Notes: a model not told the origin generated them from the letters alone. 64,000 nucleotides of DNA from Sporanaerobium hydrogeniformans (GCF_002735925.1 NZ_PEDL01000014.1:1-64000); one strand, 5' to 3'; shown: positions 9,060 to 18,292, counted from the stretch's first letter. Translations and numbers: made by a program.

Positions 9060-9071
9060 AGGGGTGAGAAA

Positions 9072-10877
9072 ATGAAAGAAAATCATGAAGTACAAGTAAA
9101 AAGGAATTTTGATGAAAGTTTTGATAATGTGCTTATCTTTGATTATGATAAAGCTTATGAAGAAGGAACAGTAGGTGCAGAGGAGCTTATCTATAGTGAT
9201 GGAAGAGAAAGACTTTCTCTTAATGGGAAGTGGCGTTTTCATGTAGATGTATTTGATAGTGCTATTCGTGGAAGATTTTTTGATGAAGTCTTAAAGGATA
9301 GACAAGGGAGAGATATTCCTAGTGATTTTAGTTTTGAAACATGGGAAGAAGTAGAGGTACCAGGTCAATGGAATACAGTAAGACCAGAGTATGCCCTGTA
9401 TGAGGGTACATCCCTTTATCTCAAAGACTTTGATTATTCGACTCTTAAAGGAGAGGAAAAGGTTTTTCTAAGGATAGGTGCAGCGAACTATGAGTGTAGA
9501 GTGTGGCTTAATAAACAGTATTTAGGGAAGCATGTTGGTGGGTTCACACCTTTTATGTTTGATGTAACTCATCAACTTCAAGAAAAAAATAGGCTTTTAA
9601 TTTATGTAAATAATACAAGAAAAAGTGAAGCGGTACCTTCTCTTAACTTTGACTGGTTTAACTATGGCGGGCTAACGAGAGGGGTAGAGCTCATTAAGGT
9701 ACCTAGAGAATACATTAAAACATTTAAACTTAACCTTGTATCGGATAATCAGTATGATAAACTAGAACTTCAAGTAGAGTTAGGTGGCTATATAGGGAGA
9801 GCAAGAGTGTGTACTCTATCTATACCTGAATTAGGAATTAGTAGGGAGTTAGAAATAGATAATAAGGGTAAAGTCCAGGCAATTATAAAAGCAAAACCAG
9901 AGCTTTGGTCACCTGATAATCCTAAATGCTATCAAGTGAAGTTAAAGTGTGATGAAGATGAAGTTACTGACCAAATAGGGTTTAGACAGATTTCAACAAG
10001 TGGGCATCGGATTCTTCTCAATGGAAAGGATATCTTTCTTAAAGGGCTTTGTGTACATGAGGAGAGCCCTTTGCATCAGCGCTCTGTAAGTGAAGAAGAT
10101 ATTAGAGAAGTAATTAGAGAGGCTAAGACTTTAAATTGTAATTTCCTAAGGCTTACGCATTATCCGCATAGTGAAAAGATGTCACAACTAGCAGATGAAA
10201 TGGGGATTATGCTGTGGGAAGAGATTCCGGTTTACTGGTGTTTAGAATTTGCAAATCCTACTACTTATAAGAATGCGCAAAATCAGATGAGAGAATTAAT
10301 AAAACGAGATAACAATCGTGCCAGTGTGATTATATGGAGTATAGGAAATGAGAACCCAGATACTGAAGAACGATTAGCTTTTATGAGCGGACTTGCACAT
10401 ACAGTAAAAGAGATGGACGATTCAAGGCTAGTAGCAGCCTCTTGTCTCATTGATTTAGATTTATATCAAATCAAAGACCGTTTAACGGAACATATTGATA
10501 TCATAGGTGTTAATGAATATTATGGATGGTACTTTAGAGATTATGATGGTTTAATTAAAATATTAGATAATAGCCATGTAGATAAACCTGTTATCATTAC
10601 TGAAACAGGTGCAGAAGCTGTCTCTGGTCGTCACGGTCAAGCAGATGAACTTTATACAGAAGAGTGCCAAGACGCTATGTATCAAAATCAGTTTAAAGTA
10701 ATTAGTAAGTATGCTTACATTAGAGGGATAACACCTTGGATTATGTATGATCACGCTTCTATGCGCCGCATGAGTACTATACAAAAAGGATATAATTTAA
10801 AGGGAATTATCTCAAATGATAGAAAACACAAAAAGTTAGCTTATTATACTGTCCAAGAATTTTATAGTAAATATTAA
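9072..10877 (+). CDS. GH2 glycosidase, beta-glucuronidase-like
   Basis: A 601-residue glycoside hydrolase family 2 enzyme. It has an N-terminal jelly-roll sugar-binding domain (about 40-215), an Ig-like sandwich (216-310) and a TIM barrel. The acid/base is Glu427 in WSIGNENPD and the likely nucleophile is Glu511 in IITETGAEA. Length and the NWFNYGG-like region fit the beta-glucuronidase branch better than the about 1000-residue beta-galactosidases. There is no signal peptide, so it acts in the cytoplasm on imported glycosides, in line with the preceding ABC transporter. Specificity (glucuronide, galactoside or mannoside) is not proven. Last gene of its operon. Confidence 0.85.
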   Translation: MKENHEVQVKRNFDESFDNVLIFDYDKAYEEGTVGAEELIYSDGRERLSLNGKWRFHVDVFDSAIRGRFFDEVLKDRQGRDIPSDFSFETWEEVEVPGQWNTVRPEYALYEGTSLYLKDFDYSTLKGEEKVFLRIGAANYECRVWLNKQYLGKHVGGFTPFMFDVTHQLQEKNRLLIYVNNTRKSEAVPSLNFDWFNYGGLTRGVELIKVPREYIKTFKLNLVSDNQYDKLELQVELGGYIGRARVCTLSIPELGISRELEIDNKGKVQAIIKAKPELWSPDNPKCYQVKLKCDEDEVTDQIGFRQISTSGHRILLNGKDIFLKGLCVHEESPLHQRSVSEEDIREVIREAKTLNCNFLRLTHYPHSEKMSQLADEMGIMLWEEIPVYWCLEFANPTTYKNAQNQMRELIKRDNNRASVIIWSIGNENPDTEERLAFMSGLAHTVKEMDDSRLVAASCLIDLDLYQIKDRLTEHIDIIGVNEYYGWYFRDYDGLIKILDNSHVDKPVIITETGAEAVSGRHGQADELYTEECQDAMYQNQFKVISKYAYIRGITPWIMYDHASMRRMSTIQKGYNLKGIISNDRKHKKLAYYTVQEFYSKY

Positions 10878-10909
10878 AATACTAACCTTTTATAAAGTAA
10901 TTAAGCAAT

Positions 10910-10958
10910 AAAATACGCGTTACTAGGAATATGAATGTTCTAGTAGCGCGTATTTTAT
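10910..10958 (+). terminator. Rho-independent terminator
   Basis: AAAATACGCG-type arm (10910-10929) pairs with the arm ending in CGCGTATTTT (10938-10956), followed by ATT. It ends the GH2 operon. Confidence 0.8.
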
Positions 10959-11038
10959 TACTTGGTTGGATATATTTAACAATAAAAACATTTAAAATCA
11001 AGATATATAATATGTTTTTTATAAAAATGATATAAGTG

Positions 11039-11067
11039 TTGTTTAAAATAGTATTAAAAAGTATAAT
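11039..11067 (+). promoter_or_regulatory. Sigma-A promoter of the sugar-sensing operon
   Basis: TTGTTT (11039-11044), 17-bp spacer, perfect TATAAT (11062-11067), 70 bp before the first gene. Together with the terminator it accounts for the 260-bp gap after the GH2 gene. Confidence 0.6.
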
Positions 11068-11136
11068 TAATGTGAAAGTTTTTGTTGAAATTTTATTGTG
11101 ACTTATAAAGTTACTAATTATGTGTGGAGGATTTAT

Positions 11137-12105
11137 ATGAATTGGAAGTATAAGATACTTATCCTAGCATTTGTTTTTCTTTTTACTCTTACAGGGTGTC
11201 AGTCTAAAGCAATAAATCAAAAGGAACAAGTAAAAAAGGAAAAACATATCCCCCGAAAATTTGGAGCAACCTATATGACGATGAATAATCCTTATTTTAT
11301 AGCATTGGATAATAGTATAGAAGCAGTATTAGCGGCAAATGGGGATGTACTGATTACAAGAGACCCTGCTCAAGACCAAGAAAAACAGAATGCTCAGATT
11401 AAAGAAATGATTGAAGAGGGCGTGGTTTCTATTTTTGTAAATCCTGTTGATTGGAAGGGGATAAAGCCTGCACTTGAGATGTGTTATGAAGCGGGAATCC
11501 CTGTTTTTAATATTGATACATATGTATATGATTCGAAATATGTGGTTTCTTGTATCTTATCAGATAATTATAATGCTGGAGTTCAAATTGCAAAGGATGT
11601 AATGAAGAAGAAAGAAAGTGCTAAAATTGCTATTATTAATGATCAGAATATTAATTCTACTGCATTACGTGTGCAAGGTTTTTTAGATACCATAGAAGGT
11701 CATGCTGCGTATCAGGTCGTATTAAAGAATAGTATGACAGCAGAGCTTGAAGGGGCTATGGAAATTACAAAACAAATAATAGATGAAGGGATAACTTATG
11801 ATGTCATACTAGGGGGAAATGATCCTACTGCATTAGGTGCATTAGCGGCACTTCAACTTAGGCGAGTTGATTTACAAGATATACTGATTTACGGGATTGA
11901 TGGTTCGCCTGATGGAAAGGCTATGATTGAGCAAGGCTTTTTAGAGGGGACAAGTGCGCAATTTCCAATTGAAATAGGAAAGACAGCTGCGGAATTAGCT
12001 TATCAGTATTTAGAAGGGAATGAGATAGAAAGAGAAATTATTATCCCTGTACAATTAATTACTATAGATAACTTAACTGATTTTGATCCAGATGGTTGGC
12101 AGTAG
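11137..12105 (+). CDS. RbsB-like sugar-binding lipoprotein, probably sensory
   Basis: A 322-residue periplasmic-binding-protein type 1 (ribose-binding-like, Peripla_BP_4) lipoprotein; lipobox LTGC near residue 20. Ligand-contact landmarks include NPYF, FVNPVDW, DNYNAG and GGNDPTALGAL. It is a clear paralogue of the protein at 15677 (same NPxF, NPAE/NPVD, SDNYNAG and GNDPTALGALAA blocks). It is encoded directly before a sensor kinase with no sizeable sensor domain and far from the permease genes. I therefore infer that it presents sugar to the kinase rather than to the transporter. ATG 11137 follows GGAGG; the upstream in-frame extension to 11098 lacks a site. Confidence 0.85.
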   Translation: MNWKYKILILAFVFLFTLTGCQSKAINQKEQVKKEKHIPRKFGATYMTMNNPYFIALDNSIEAVLAANGDVLITRDPAQDQEKQNAQIKEMIEEGVVSIFVNPVDWKGIKPALEMCYEAGIPVFNIDTYVYDSKYVVSCILSDNYNAGVQIAKDVMKKKESAKIAIINDQNINSTALRVQGFLDTIEGHAAYQVVLKNSMTAELEGAMEITKQIIDEGITYDVILGGNDPTALGALAALQLRRVDLQDILIYGIDGSPDGKAMIEQGFLEGTSAQFPIEIGKTAAELAYQYLEGNEIEREIIIPVQLITIDNLTDFDPDGWQ

Positions 12106-12126
12106 AATGAAGAGGGAGAAAGACTA

Positions 12127-13464
12127 ATGAATGCTAGGAAAATAAGATATATTAAATTTCTCATGTTACTTATAAATATTCTAGCAGTAGCATTTCCAAC
12201 GGTATGCATTTATATAACAACTAATAGGATATGTGATTTTTATATAGCAAGGGAATTTATAGGAAAAGTTGCTACAATTCCTTCAAGACCGCATATGATT
12301 TTATGTCTTACAATCCTATTACTTGGTTGCCTTTTAATTTCTTTTCTATTTAGAGAATATCTATTTGGTGAAAGCAATTTATTAAAATACGGTTCATTGG
12401 CATTTGATTTTATACTATGTATGACGGTTATGGTCATCCAGCACTTTAATTATAATGGCATTTTATTTTGGGTGTTTGCTAACATTATTTATTATGTACG
12501 TGACAAAGTGAAAATACTTTTTATGTTGCTGGCAATGGGTATCTATGTAGGAACAAACTATGAAGTATTATCTATTCAATCAAGCCTTTTTAGATTTAGT
12601 GATTATGTGGATTATTATGGGACCACTACTCAACAATACTTGTTAGGAATATATAATATTTTAGTTTCATTAAATAGTATTGTGTTTATCCTATTTTGTA
12701 TTTACGTTATCCAGGAGCAACAGGGAGTTATTGAACAGGTAAATTCTCTTTACGCTAAATTAACAAAAACAAACACGGAGTTACAGCTTGCAAATGAGGA
12801 ATTAAAGCAGTATGCCGTTATGAAAGAAAAGATGGGTGAGACAAAAGAGAGGAATCGTTTAGCAAGAGAAATTCATGATACTTTAGGGCATACATTAACA
12901 GGCATTTCAGCAGGAATAGATGCATGCTTAACGACAATTGAAATGAATCCAATGGCTACAAAGAAGCAATTAGAAGTGATTTCTAAGGTGACGAGAGAAG
13001 GAATTGGAGAAGTAAGACGGTCCGTCAATCAATTAAGACCAGATGCACTAGAACGTTTAAGTCTAGACTCTGCACTTCAAACCATGATTGAAGATATGCA
13101 ATCTGTTACGAAGGCAGATATACAGTTAGAATACAATTTAGGAAGCTTTAGATTTCGAGAAGATGAAGAAACGACAATTTACCGTATTGTTCAAGAAAGC
13201 ATAACAAACTCTTTACGGCATGGAAAAGCAGATAAAATACAGATAACAATAGGTAAAAGAGAATCTTACATAGATATTGAAATACAAGATAATGGTATTG
13301 GCTGCCAAGAGATAAAAGAGGGATTTGGCATAAGGCATATGCAAGAGAGGATTCAAATGCTACATGGTAAGGTATCTTTTAAGGGTAATAAGGGCTTTTT
13401 GGTAAAAGCGATAATACCTGTTAGATGGGGGGAAGAATATGATGAAAGTCTTAATTGCAGATGA
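12127..13464 (+). CDS. NarL-family sensor histidine kinase, integral membrane
   Basis: A 445-residue kinase. The first 200 residues hold about five or six membrane helices joined by short loops. A coiled linker (200-235) leads to a HisKA_3 dimerisation domain with His250 in RLAREIHDTLGH and an HATPase domain (N-box ESITNSLRHG, G-box DNGIGC, FGIRHMQER). There is no sizeable extracellular sensor domain, so signal must come through the membrane or from partner proteins. The two adjacent anchored sugar-binding proteins are obvious candidates. Its stop lies 26 bp inside the response-regulator gene, showing translational coupling. Confidence 0.9.
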   Translation: MNARKIRYIKFLMLLINILAVAFPTVCIYITTNRICDFYIAREFIGKVATIPSRPHMILCLTILLLGCLLISFLFREYLFGESNLLKYGSLAFDFILCMTVMVIQHFNYNGILFWVFANIIYYVRDKVKILFMLLAMGIYVGTNYEVLSIQSSLFRFSDYVDYYGTTTQQYLLGIYNILVSLNSIVFILFCIYVIQEQQGVIEQVNSLYAKLTKTNTELQLANEELKQYAVMKEKMGETKERNRLAREIHDTLGHTLTGISAGIDACLTTIEMNPMATKKQLEVISKVTREGIGEVRRSVNQLRPDALERLSLDSALQTMIEDMQSVTKADIQLEYNLGSFRFREDEETTIYRIVQESITNSLRHGKADKIQITIGKRESYIDIEIQDNGIGCQEIKEGFGIRHMQERIQMLHGKVSFKGNKGFLVKAIIPVRWGEEYDESLNCR

Positions 13465-14119
13465 TCAAGAATTAATTCGGGAAAGCCTGAGGATTGTGTT
13501 AGATTCGAAGAAAAATATAGAGGTAACAGATGCAGTAGCCAATGGACAGGAAGTGCTTCGTAGTATAAAAGAATGTGTTCCAGATATTATTTTAATGGAT
13601 ATACGTATGCCTAAAATGGATGGAGTGCAATGTACACAAATCGTTAAAGAACTTAATCCTGCTATCAAAATTATTATTTTAACCACTTTTGATGATGATG
13701 AATTCGTATATGATGCCTTGAAATTTGGTGCTAGTGGTTATTTGCTAAAAGGGGTTTCGATGGATGGATTAGTAGAGGCTATTGAAACGGTTTATAGTGG
13801 TAGGGCAATGATTAATCCAGACATTGCAACAAAGGTAGTGCGTTTGTTTTCTCAAATGGCACAGGGGGATCACTCTATTCATGTAGAAGAGAAGTTAGTT
13901 TTGGAATTAACAAAAGCGGAGTGGAAAATCATACGTGAAGTAGGAAAGGGAGCATCTAATAAAGAAATTGCAGAAGCATTATTTTTATCAGAGGGTACCG
14001 TAAGAAATTATTTAAGTACCATCTTAAATAAACTTCAACTACGTGATCGTACCCAATTAGCCATATGGGTAGTTCAGTCTCATGAGTTTAAAAATCAGCA
14101 AAAGGTTTCAGGAAAGTAG
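13439..14119 (+). CDS. LuxR/NarL-type response regulator
   Basis: A 226-residue regulator. The receiver domain has acidic pair DD near residue 9, phospho-acceptor Asp54 in LMDIRMPKMDG and Lys in YLLKGVS. A C-terminal GerE/LuxR helix-turn-helix follows (about 155-215; GASNKEIAEALFLSEGTVRNYLS). Two ATGs in tandem (13439 and 13442) both sit behind GGGGGGAA; either may be used. It is the cognate partner of the overlapping kinase gene and the likely activator of the sugar transport and catabolic genes at 15677-22006, an inference from position. Confidence 0.92.
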   Translation: MMKVLIADDQELIRESLRIVLDSKKNIEVTDAVANGQEVLRSIKECVPDIILMDIRMPKMDGVQCTQIVKELNPAIKIIILTTFDDDEFVYDALKFGASGYLLKGVSMDGLVEAIETVYSGRAMINPDIATKVVRLFSQMAQGDHSIHVEEKLVLELTKAEWKIIREVGKGASNKEIAEALFLSEGTVRNYLSTILNKLQLRDRTQLAIWVVQSHEFKNQQKVSGK

Positions 14120-14127
14120 GATAAAAA

Positions 14128-15462
14128 ATGAGGTTTAGAGATTTAAAGAAGAGTAGATTAAGCTGGAGGCCCATTGGGTATATAGGAATAATGATTTTTT
14201 CTTGTGTGATGGGCTATTTAGTTTATTTATCTCAAAAGCCCATTGTATTAGAGTTTGGGATGTTTGTAGGGAGCAACTGGGATGTAGCCAATGCTAATAG
14301 CTATGTCATTATTGATAAAGTAATTGAACAATTTGAGAAAGAACACCCTGGTGTAACTGTTCACTATACCAGTGGAATTAGGAAAAGTGATTATTCAGAA
14401 TGGTTCGCTCAAAAGGTATTAAAGGGAGAAATGCCAGATGTAGCCATGATCCTTTCAGATGATTTTGATCAGTTAGTTTCTTTAGGTGTACTTCAAAATT
14501 TAGATGAATTATCCAAGAAAGACCGAAGCTTTGAACCAAGCAAATTTTATCAAAGTGCATTAAAGATTGGTTCCTATGAAGGGGGGCAATATGCACTTCC
14601 ATATGAAATTGTTCCTATGCTGATGTTCGTAAATAAATCTCTACTTAATGATGAAGGCTTTATGGTTCCAGAGGAAAATTGGACATGGGATGATTTGTAT
14701 GAGATTTGTAGCAAAATTACAAAGGATACGGATAACGATGGAAGAATAGATCAGTTTGGAACCTATAACTATGGATGGTCAGAAGCTGTTTATGCTAACG
14801 GTGAGAAATTATTTAATGAAGATGGGAGTGAAGTTTATTTTACAGACAAAAAGGTTATCGACTCTATAAAATTTTTAAAAAAACTCACAGAGCTAAATAA
14901 GGGAGTAAAGGTAACACAGAATGACTTTGATGCTGGAAATGTAGCATTTATGCCACTATCCTTTGCAGAGTATCGTACATATAAAGCATATCCTTATAAG
15001 ATTAAAAAATATAGTACATTTAAATGGGATTGTATAACTATGCCGTCTGGTGAAAGTGGAGATAATTTATCAGAAGTGAGTGCGTTGTTAATGGGGATTA
15101 GCAGTCACAGTAAGCATAAGAAGCTAGCTTGGGAACTTCTTAAAATGTTTACCTACAATGAAGCGTTTCAAATGGATATATTTCGCTATTCTCAAGGTGC
15201 TTCAGCATTAAAAGCAGTAACAAACTCTAAAGAAGCAGAGCAGATATTAAGCGAAGATACTGATGATAGAGAAAGAGTAATTGACACTAGATTGCTTCAT
15301 AATGTTATTGAAAATGGAGTAATTACCCCTAAGTTTCCTCAATATAGGCAGATTATGGCACTGGCAGGTGGAGAGGTCGATAAGATTTTGAGTGATGAAA
15401 AGGATGTAGAAAGTACACTAAAGATTACTCAAAGGACAGTTGAGTCGCTGATACAAAAATAA
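14128..15462 (+). CDS. Membrane-anchored family-1 solute-binding protein
   Basis: A 444-residue MalE-like extracellular solute-binding protein. It has a single N-terminal transmembrane segment (about residues 18-36) and no lipobox cysteine, so it is a signal-anchored rather than lipidated protein. The fold is visible in FEKEHPGVTVHY, MPDVAMILSDDF, YALPYEIVPMLMF and KLAWELLKMF. It is the third product of a kinase/regulator operon and belongs to a different binding-protein family from the RbsA/RbsC transporter downstream. I infer a sensory role with the kinase. No permease of the matching MalF/MalG type is adjacent. A T-rich hairpin terminator follows. Confidence 0.82.
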   Translation: MRFRDLKKSRLSWRPIGYIGIMIFSCVMGYLVYLSQKPIVLEFGMFVGSNWDVANANSYVIIDKVIEQFEKEHPGVTVHYTSGIRKSDYSEWFAQKVLKGEMPDVAMILSDDFDQLVSLGVLQNLDELSKKDRSFEPSKFYQSALKIGSYEGGQYALPYEIVPMLMFVNKSLLNDEGFMVPEENWTWDDLYEICSKITKDTDNDGRIDQFGTYNYGWSEAVYANGEKLFNEDGSEVYFTDKKVIDSIKFLKKLTELNKGVKVTQNDFDAGNVAFMPLSFAEYRTYKAYPYKIKKYSTFKWDCITMPSGESGDNLSEVSALLMGISSHSKHKKLAWELLKMFTYNEAFQMDIFRYSQGASALKAVTNSKEAEQILSEDTDDRERVIDTRLLHNVIENGVITPKFPQYRQIMALAGGEVDKILSDEKDVESTLKITQRTVESLIQK

Positions 15463-15473
15463 TAAGGTTAAGT

Positions 15474-15527
15474 AAAAGATATTTTTAGATGTCTGACGAA
15501 AAGGATATTTAAAGGTATCTTTTTTTT
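15474..15527 (+). terminator. Probable terminator after the sensing operon
   Basis: AAAAGATA (15474-15481) pairs with TATCTTTT (15516-15523) across a long loop; a competing inner hairpin uses 15498-15507. Eight T residues close it. Confidence 0.5.
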
Positions 15528-15564
15528 GTTTATTTAGTAATTTTTATAAATTAAATAAAATATA

Positions 15565-15594
15565 TTACAAATGTCATATACATTATGTTATAAA
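15565..15594 (+). promoter_or_regulatory. Promoter of the sugar transport/catabolic operon
   Basis: TTACAA (15565-15570), 18-bp spacer, TATAAA (15589-15594). The imperfect match and 18-bp spacing suit an activator-dependent promoter. Confidence 0.45.
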
Positions 15595-15676
15595 ATGCAG
15601 ATGTTTTTTAAAGTAGTTTTTAATATTATTAACATATAAGTTGTTTTTAGAAACAAAAATTAGAGGAGGTATAAAA

Positions 15677-16702
15677 ATGAAAAGAAAAATGTTAAGTGTT
15701 TTGCTAAGTATGGTATTGCTCCCTGTAATGCTGATAGGATGTGGTAGCAAGGAAACATCCTCTTCACAAGCTCCTGCGAATACAGCAGATGCTGTAGCTG
15801 AAAAGGCGGTAGATACAGCAAAAGATACAGTAGGTAGTGAAAAAGAAAGTTATGTATTTGGTTATACATGTATGGATGGAACGAATCCTTTCTTTGTTAT
15901 CTTAGAAAAAACAATTAGAGAAAAAGTAGAAGCAAATGGCGATAAATTAATTTCTACAGACCCTGCTAATGATGTTACTTTGCAAATAACACAAATTGAA
16001 GATATGATTTCTCAAGGAATTGATGCTATTTTCTTAAATCCTGCAGAAGCAGAAGGTATCCTTCCAGCCCTTGATCAATTAAAAGAAGCAGGTATTCCAA
16101 TCATTAACTTTGATACAGAGGTAGCAGATTTAGATTATGTAGTATCTTATGCAGGCTCTGATAACTACAATGCAGGTAAAGTTTGTGGTGAAGATCTTGT
16201 AGCTAAATGCCCAGAAGGTGGAGATGTTATTATTTTAGATTCTCCTACGATGAACTCAATAGTTGATAGAACCAATGGTTTCTTAGATGCTATCAAAGAT
16301 AAAGGGTTCAATATTGTTGCACAACAAGATGCAAAAGGTAATCTTGAAGTAGCAATGGGGATTACAGAAGATTTATTACAAGCACATGGGGATGTAGTTG
16401 CAATCTTTGGTGGAAACGACCCTACAGCCCTTGGTGCATTAGCAGCGGCCAATGCAGCTGGATTAAAAGAGGTTAAGATTTATGGAGTAGATGGTTCTCC
16501 CGATATTAAAGCAGAGTTAGCTTCTGGTGATTCTTTAATTGCAGGTACAGGAGCACAATCACCAATTAATATTGCAAACAAGTCTGTTGAGATTATGTAT
16601 AAGGTTATGGCTGGAGAGAAAGTAGATGCTAGATATCCCGTAGAAACATTCTTAATTTCAGCAGATAATGTAAATGAATATGGGACAGATGGATGGCAAT
16701 AA
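15677..16702 (+). CDS. RbsB-like sugar ABC transporter binding lipoprotein
   Basis: A 341-residue ribose-binding-type (Peripla_BP_4) lipoprotein; lipobox LIGC near residues 17-20, then a Ser/Ala-rich linker. Contact landmarks NPFF, FLNPAEAEG, GSDNYNAG and GGNDPTALGALAA. It is the transport binding protein of the RbsA/RbsC system that follows. ATG 15677 is taken because a perfect AGAGGAGGT precedes it; the frame extends to 15641 without a site. Ligand likely a pentose or hexose monosaccharide, with D-lyxose or a relative suggested by the isomerase at the end of the operon. Confidence 0.9.
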   Translation: MKRKMLSVLLSMVLLPVMLIGCGSKETSSSQAPANTADAVAEKAVDTAKDTVGSEKESYVFGYTCMDGTNPFFVILEKTIREKVEANGDKLISTDPANDVTLQITQIEDMISQGIDAIFLNPAEAEGILPALDQLKEAGIPIINFDTEVADLDYVVSYAGSDNYNAGKVCGEDLVAKCPEGGDVIILDSPTMNSIVDRTNGFLDAIKDKGFNIVAQQDAKGNLEVAMGITEDLLQAHGDVVAIFGGNDPTALGALAAANAAGLKEVKIYGVDGSPDIKAELASGDSLIAGTGAQSPINIANKSVEIMYKVMAGEKVDARYPVETFLISADNVNEYGTDGWQ

Positions 16703-16740
16703 TAGGTTGACCTAGTGCAGAAGTGAGAGATTAATAGAGG

Positions 16741-16780
16741 AAAAGTGCTTTGTTCTTAAGTAGTAGGATAAGGCACTTTT
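16741..16780 (+). promoter_or_regulatory. Intercistronic hairpin between binding protein and ATPase
   Basis: AAAAGTGC (16741-16748) pairs with GCACTTTT (16773-16780), with further interrupted pairing inside. There is only a short T tract, so it is probably a partial terminator or mRNA-stability hairpin that makes binding-protein mRNA more abundant than ATPase/permease mRNA. Confidence 0.55.
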
Positions 16781-16807
16781 CTAGCATAGAAAGAAGTAGG
16801 TGATAAC

Positions 16808-18292
16808 TTGAAGAATAGCATATTGCTTAAAATGAAAAATATTCATAAAAAATTCCCTGGAGTATACGCCTTAAATGCCATCGATTTTGAACTTAAAAAA
16901 GGAGAAGTGCATGCTTTATTAGGAGAAAATGGAGCAGGTAAGTCTACTTTGATTAAAGTATTAGGTGGGATTTACAGAGCGGATGAGGGTGAGATTTTTA
17001 TTGAAGGTAAAAAGGTAGAAATCAATGATGTACATTCCTCTCATGCTCATGGAATTGCTATTATCCATCAAGAATTAGTACTTGTACCACATATGACTGT
17101 GGCTGAAAATATATTTTTAGGACGTGAGCCAAAGGTCGCAGGACTTGTAAATAAAGATAAAATGAATCAAGATGCGCAGGAATTACTAAATACATATGAG
17201 ATGAATATTGATGCAGAAGCATTGATAAAGAATTTGACAATCGCACAACAGCAAATGGTTGAGATTGTTAAGGCCATATCTTTTAATTCTAAAATCTTAG
17301 TTATGGATGAACCGACTTCTTCTATTTCTGATAAGGAAGTAGCATTTTTATTTTCAACTATGAAAACGTTGACAGCTAAAGGGGTAGGTATCATTTATAT
17401 ATCTCATAAGATGAGTGAATTAGAAGCCATTTGTGATCGTGTAACCGTGCTTAGAGATGGGATGTATGTTGGGACAGAGGTTGTAGAGGAAGTTAGTAAA
17501 GACAAATTAATAGCCATGATGGTTGGACGTGAATTAGCCAATTACTATACAAGAGATTACCAAATAACAGAAGAAGTAATTCTAGAATGTAGAGACATCC
17601 ATGATGGCAAGATGGTAAAAGGTGCCTCTTTCTACTTAAAGAAGGGTGAAATTGTAGGTTTTGCTGGATTAGTTGGTGCTGGGCGAAGTGAATTGATGAA
17701 GTGCTTGTTTGGATTAACAAAAGATTACTCAGGTAGCATCCTTATGGAAGGACGAGAAATAAAGATTTCTTGTCCAACTCAAGCTATGAAAATAGGTATA
17801 GCTCTTGTGCCAGAAGATAGAAAATTAGAAGGCTTATATAAGATACAAAGCGTAAGATATAATTCTACAATAGAAGTATTAGGGCAATTTATTAAAGGTA
17901 TCTTTGTAGATAGTCATAAGGAAGATGAAATCACTCAAAAATATGTTGATAGGATGCGTACTAAGACGCCTACTCTGGATGAGAAGATTGGTAATTTATC
18001 AGGTGGAAATCAGCAAAAGGTAATGATAGGGCGTTGGCTTGCCATGAATCCTAAAGTATTGATTTTAGATGAACCGACGCGTGGAGTAGATGTACATGCA
18101 AAAGCTGAGATTTACTCTATTATGAATGATTTGGTGAAAAAAGGAATGTCTATTATTATGATTTCTTCAGAACTACCGGAGATTATTAATATGAGTGATC
18201 GCGTCTATGTAATGGCTTATGGAAAGGTAAAAGGGTGTCTAGATCATACAGAAGTAACACAAGAACAAATCATGAAATTAGCTGCTGAATAA
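16808..18292 (+). CDS. Sugar ABC transporter ATP-binding protein, RbsA type
   Basis: A 494-residue tandem ABC ATPase, the length and layout of RbsA/MglA/XylG (CUT2 family). The first half has Walker A GENGAGKST and Walker B LVMDEPTSS, but its signature is altered (LTIAQQQM). The second half has a degenerate Walker A (GLVGAGRSE), a good signature LSGGNQQKV and Walker B LILDEPTRG. Such asymmetry is normal for the family. Start is TTG at 16808 behind AGGTGAT; an in-frame ATG at 16832 lacks a site. It works with the RbsC-type permease 22 bp downstream. Confidence 0.93.
   Translation: MKNSILLKMKNIHKKFPGVYALNAIDFELKKGEVHALLGENGAGKSTLIKVLGGIYRADEGEIFIEGKKVEINDVHSSHAHGIAIIHQELVLVPHMTVAENIFLGREPKVAGLVNKDKMNQDAQELLNTYEMNIDAEALIKNLTIAQQQMVEIVKAISFNSKILVMDEPTSSISDKEVAFLFSTMKTLTAKGVGIIYISHKMSELEAICDRVTVLRDGMYVGTEVVEEVSKDKLIAMMVGRELANYYTRDYQITEEVILECRDIHDGKMVKGASFYLKKGEIVGFAGLVGAGRSELMKCLFGLTKDYSGSILMEGREIKISCPTQAMKIGIALVPEDRKLEGLYKIQSVRYNSTIEVLGQFIKGIFVDSHKEDEITQKYVDRMRTKTPTLDEKIGNLSGGNQQKVMIGRWLAMNPKVLILDEPTRGVDVHAKAEIYSIMNDLVKKGMSIIMISSELPEIINMSDRVYVMAYGKVKGCLDHTEVTQEQIMKLAAE

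Noticed and set aside
16808-18292. Altered first signature and second Walker A in the RbsA-type ATPase as a sign of inactivation
   Set aside because: This asymmetry is normal in the RbsA/MglA/XylG family.
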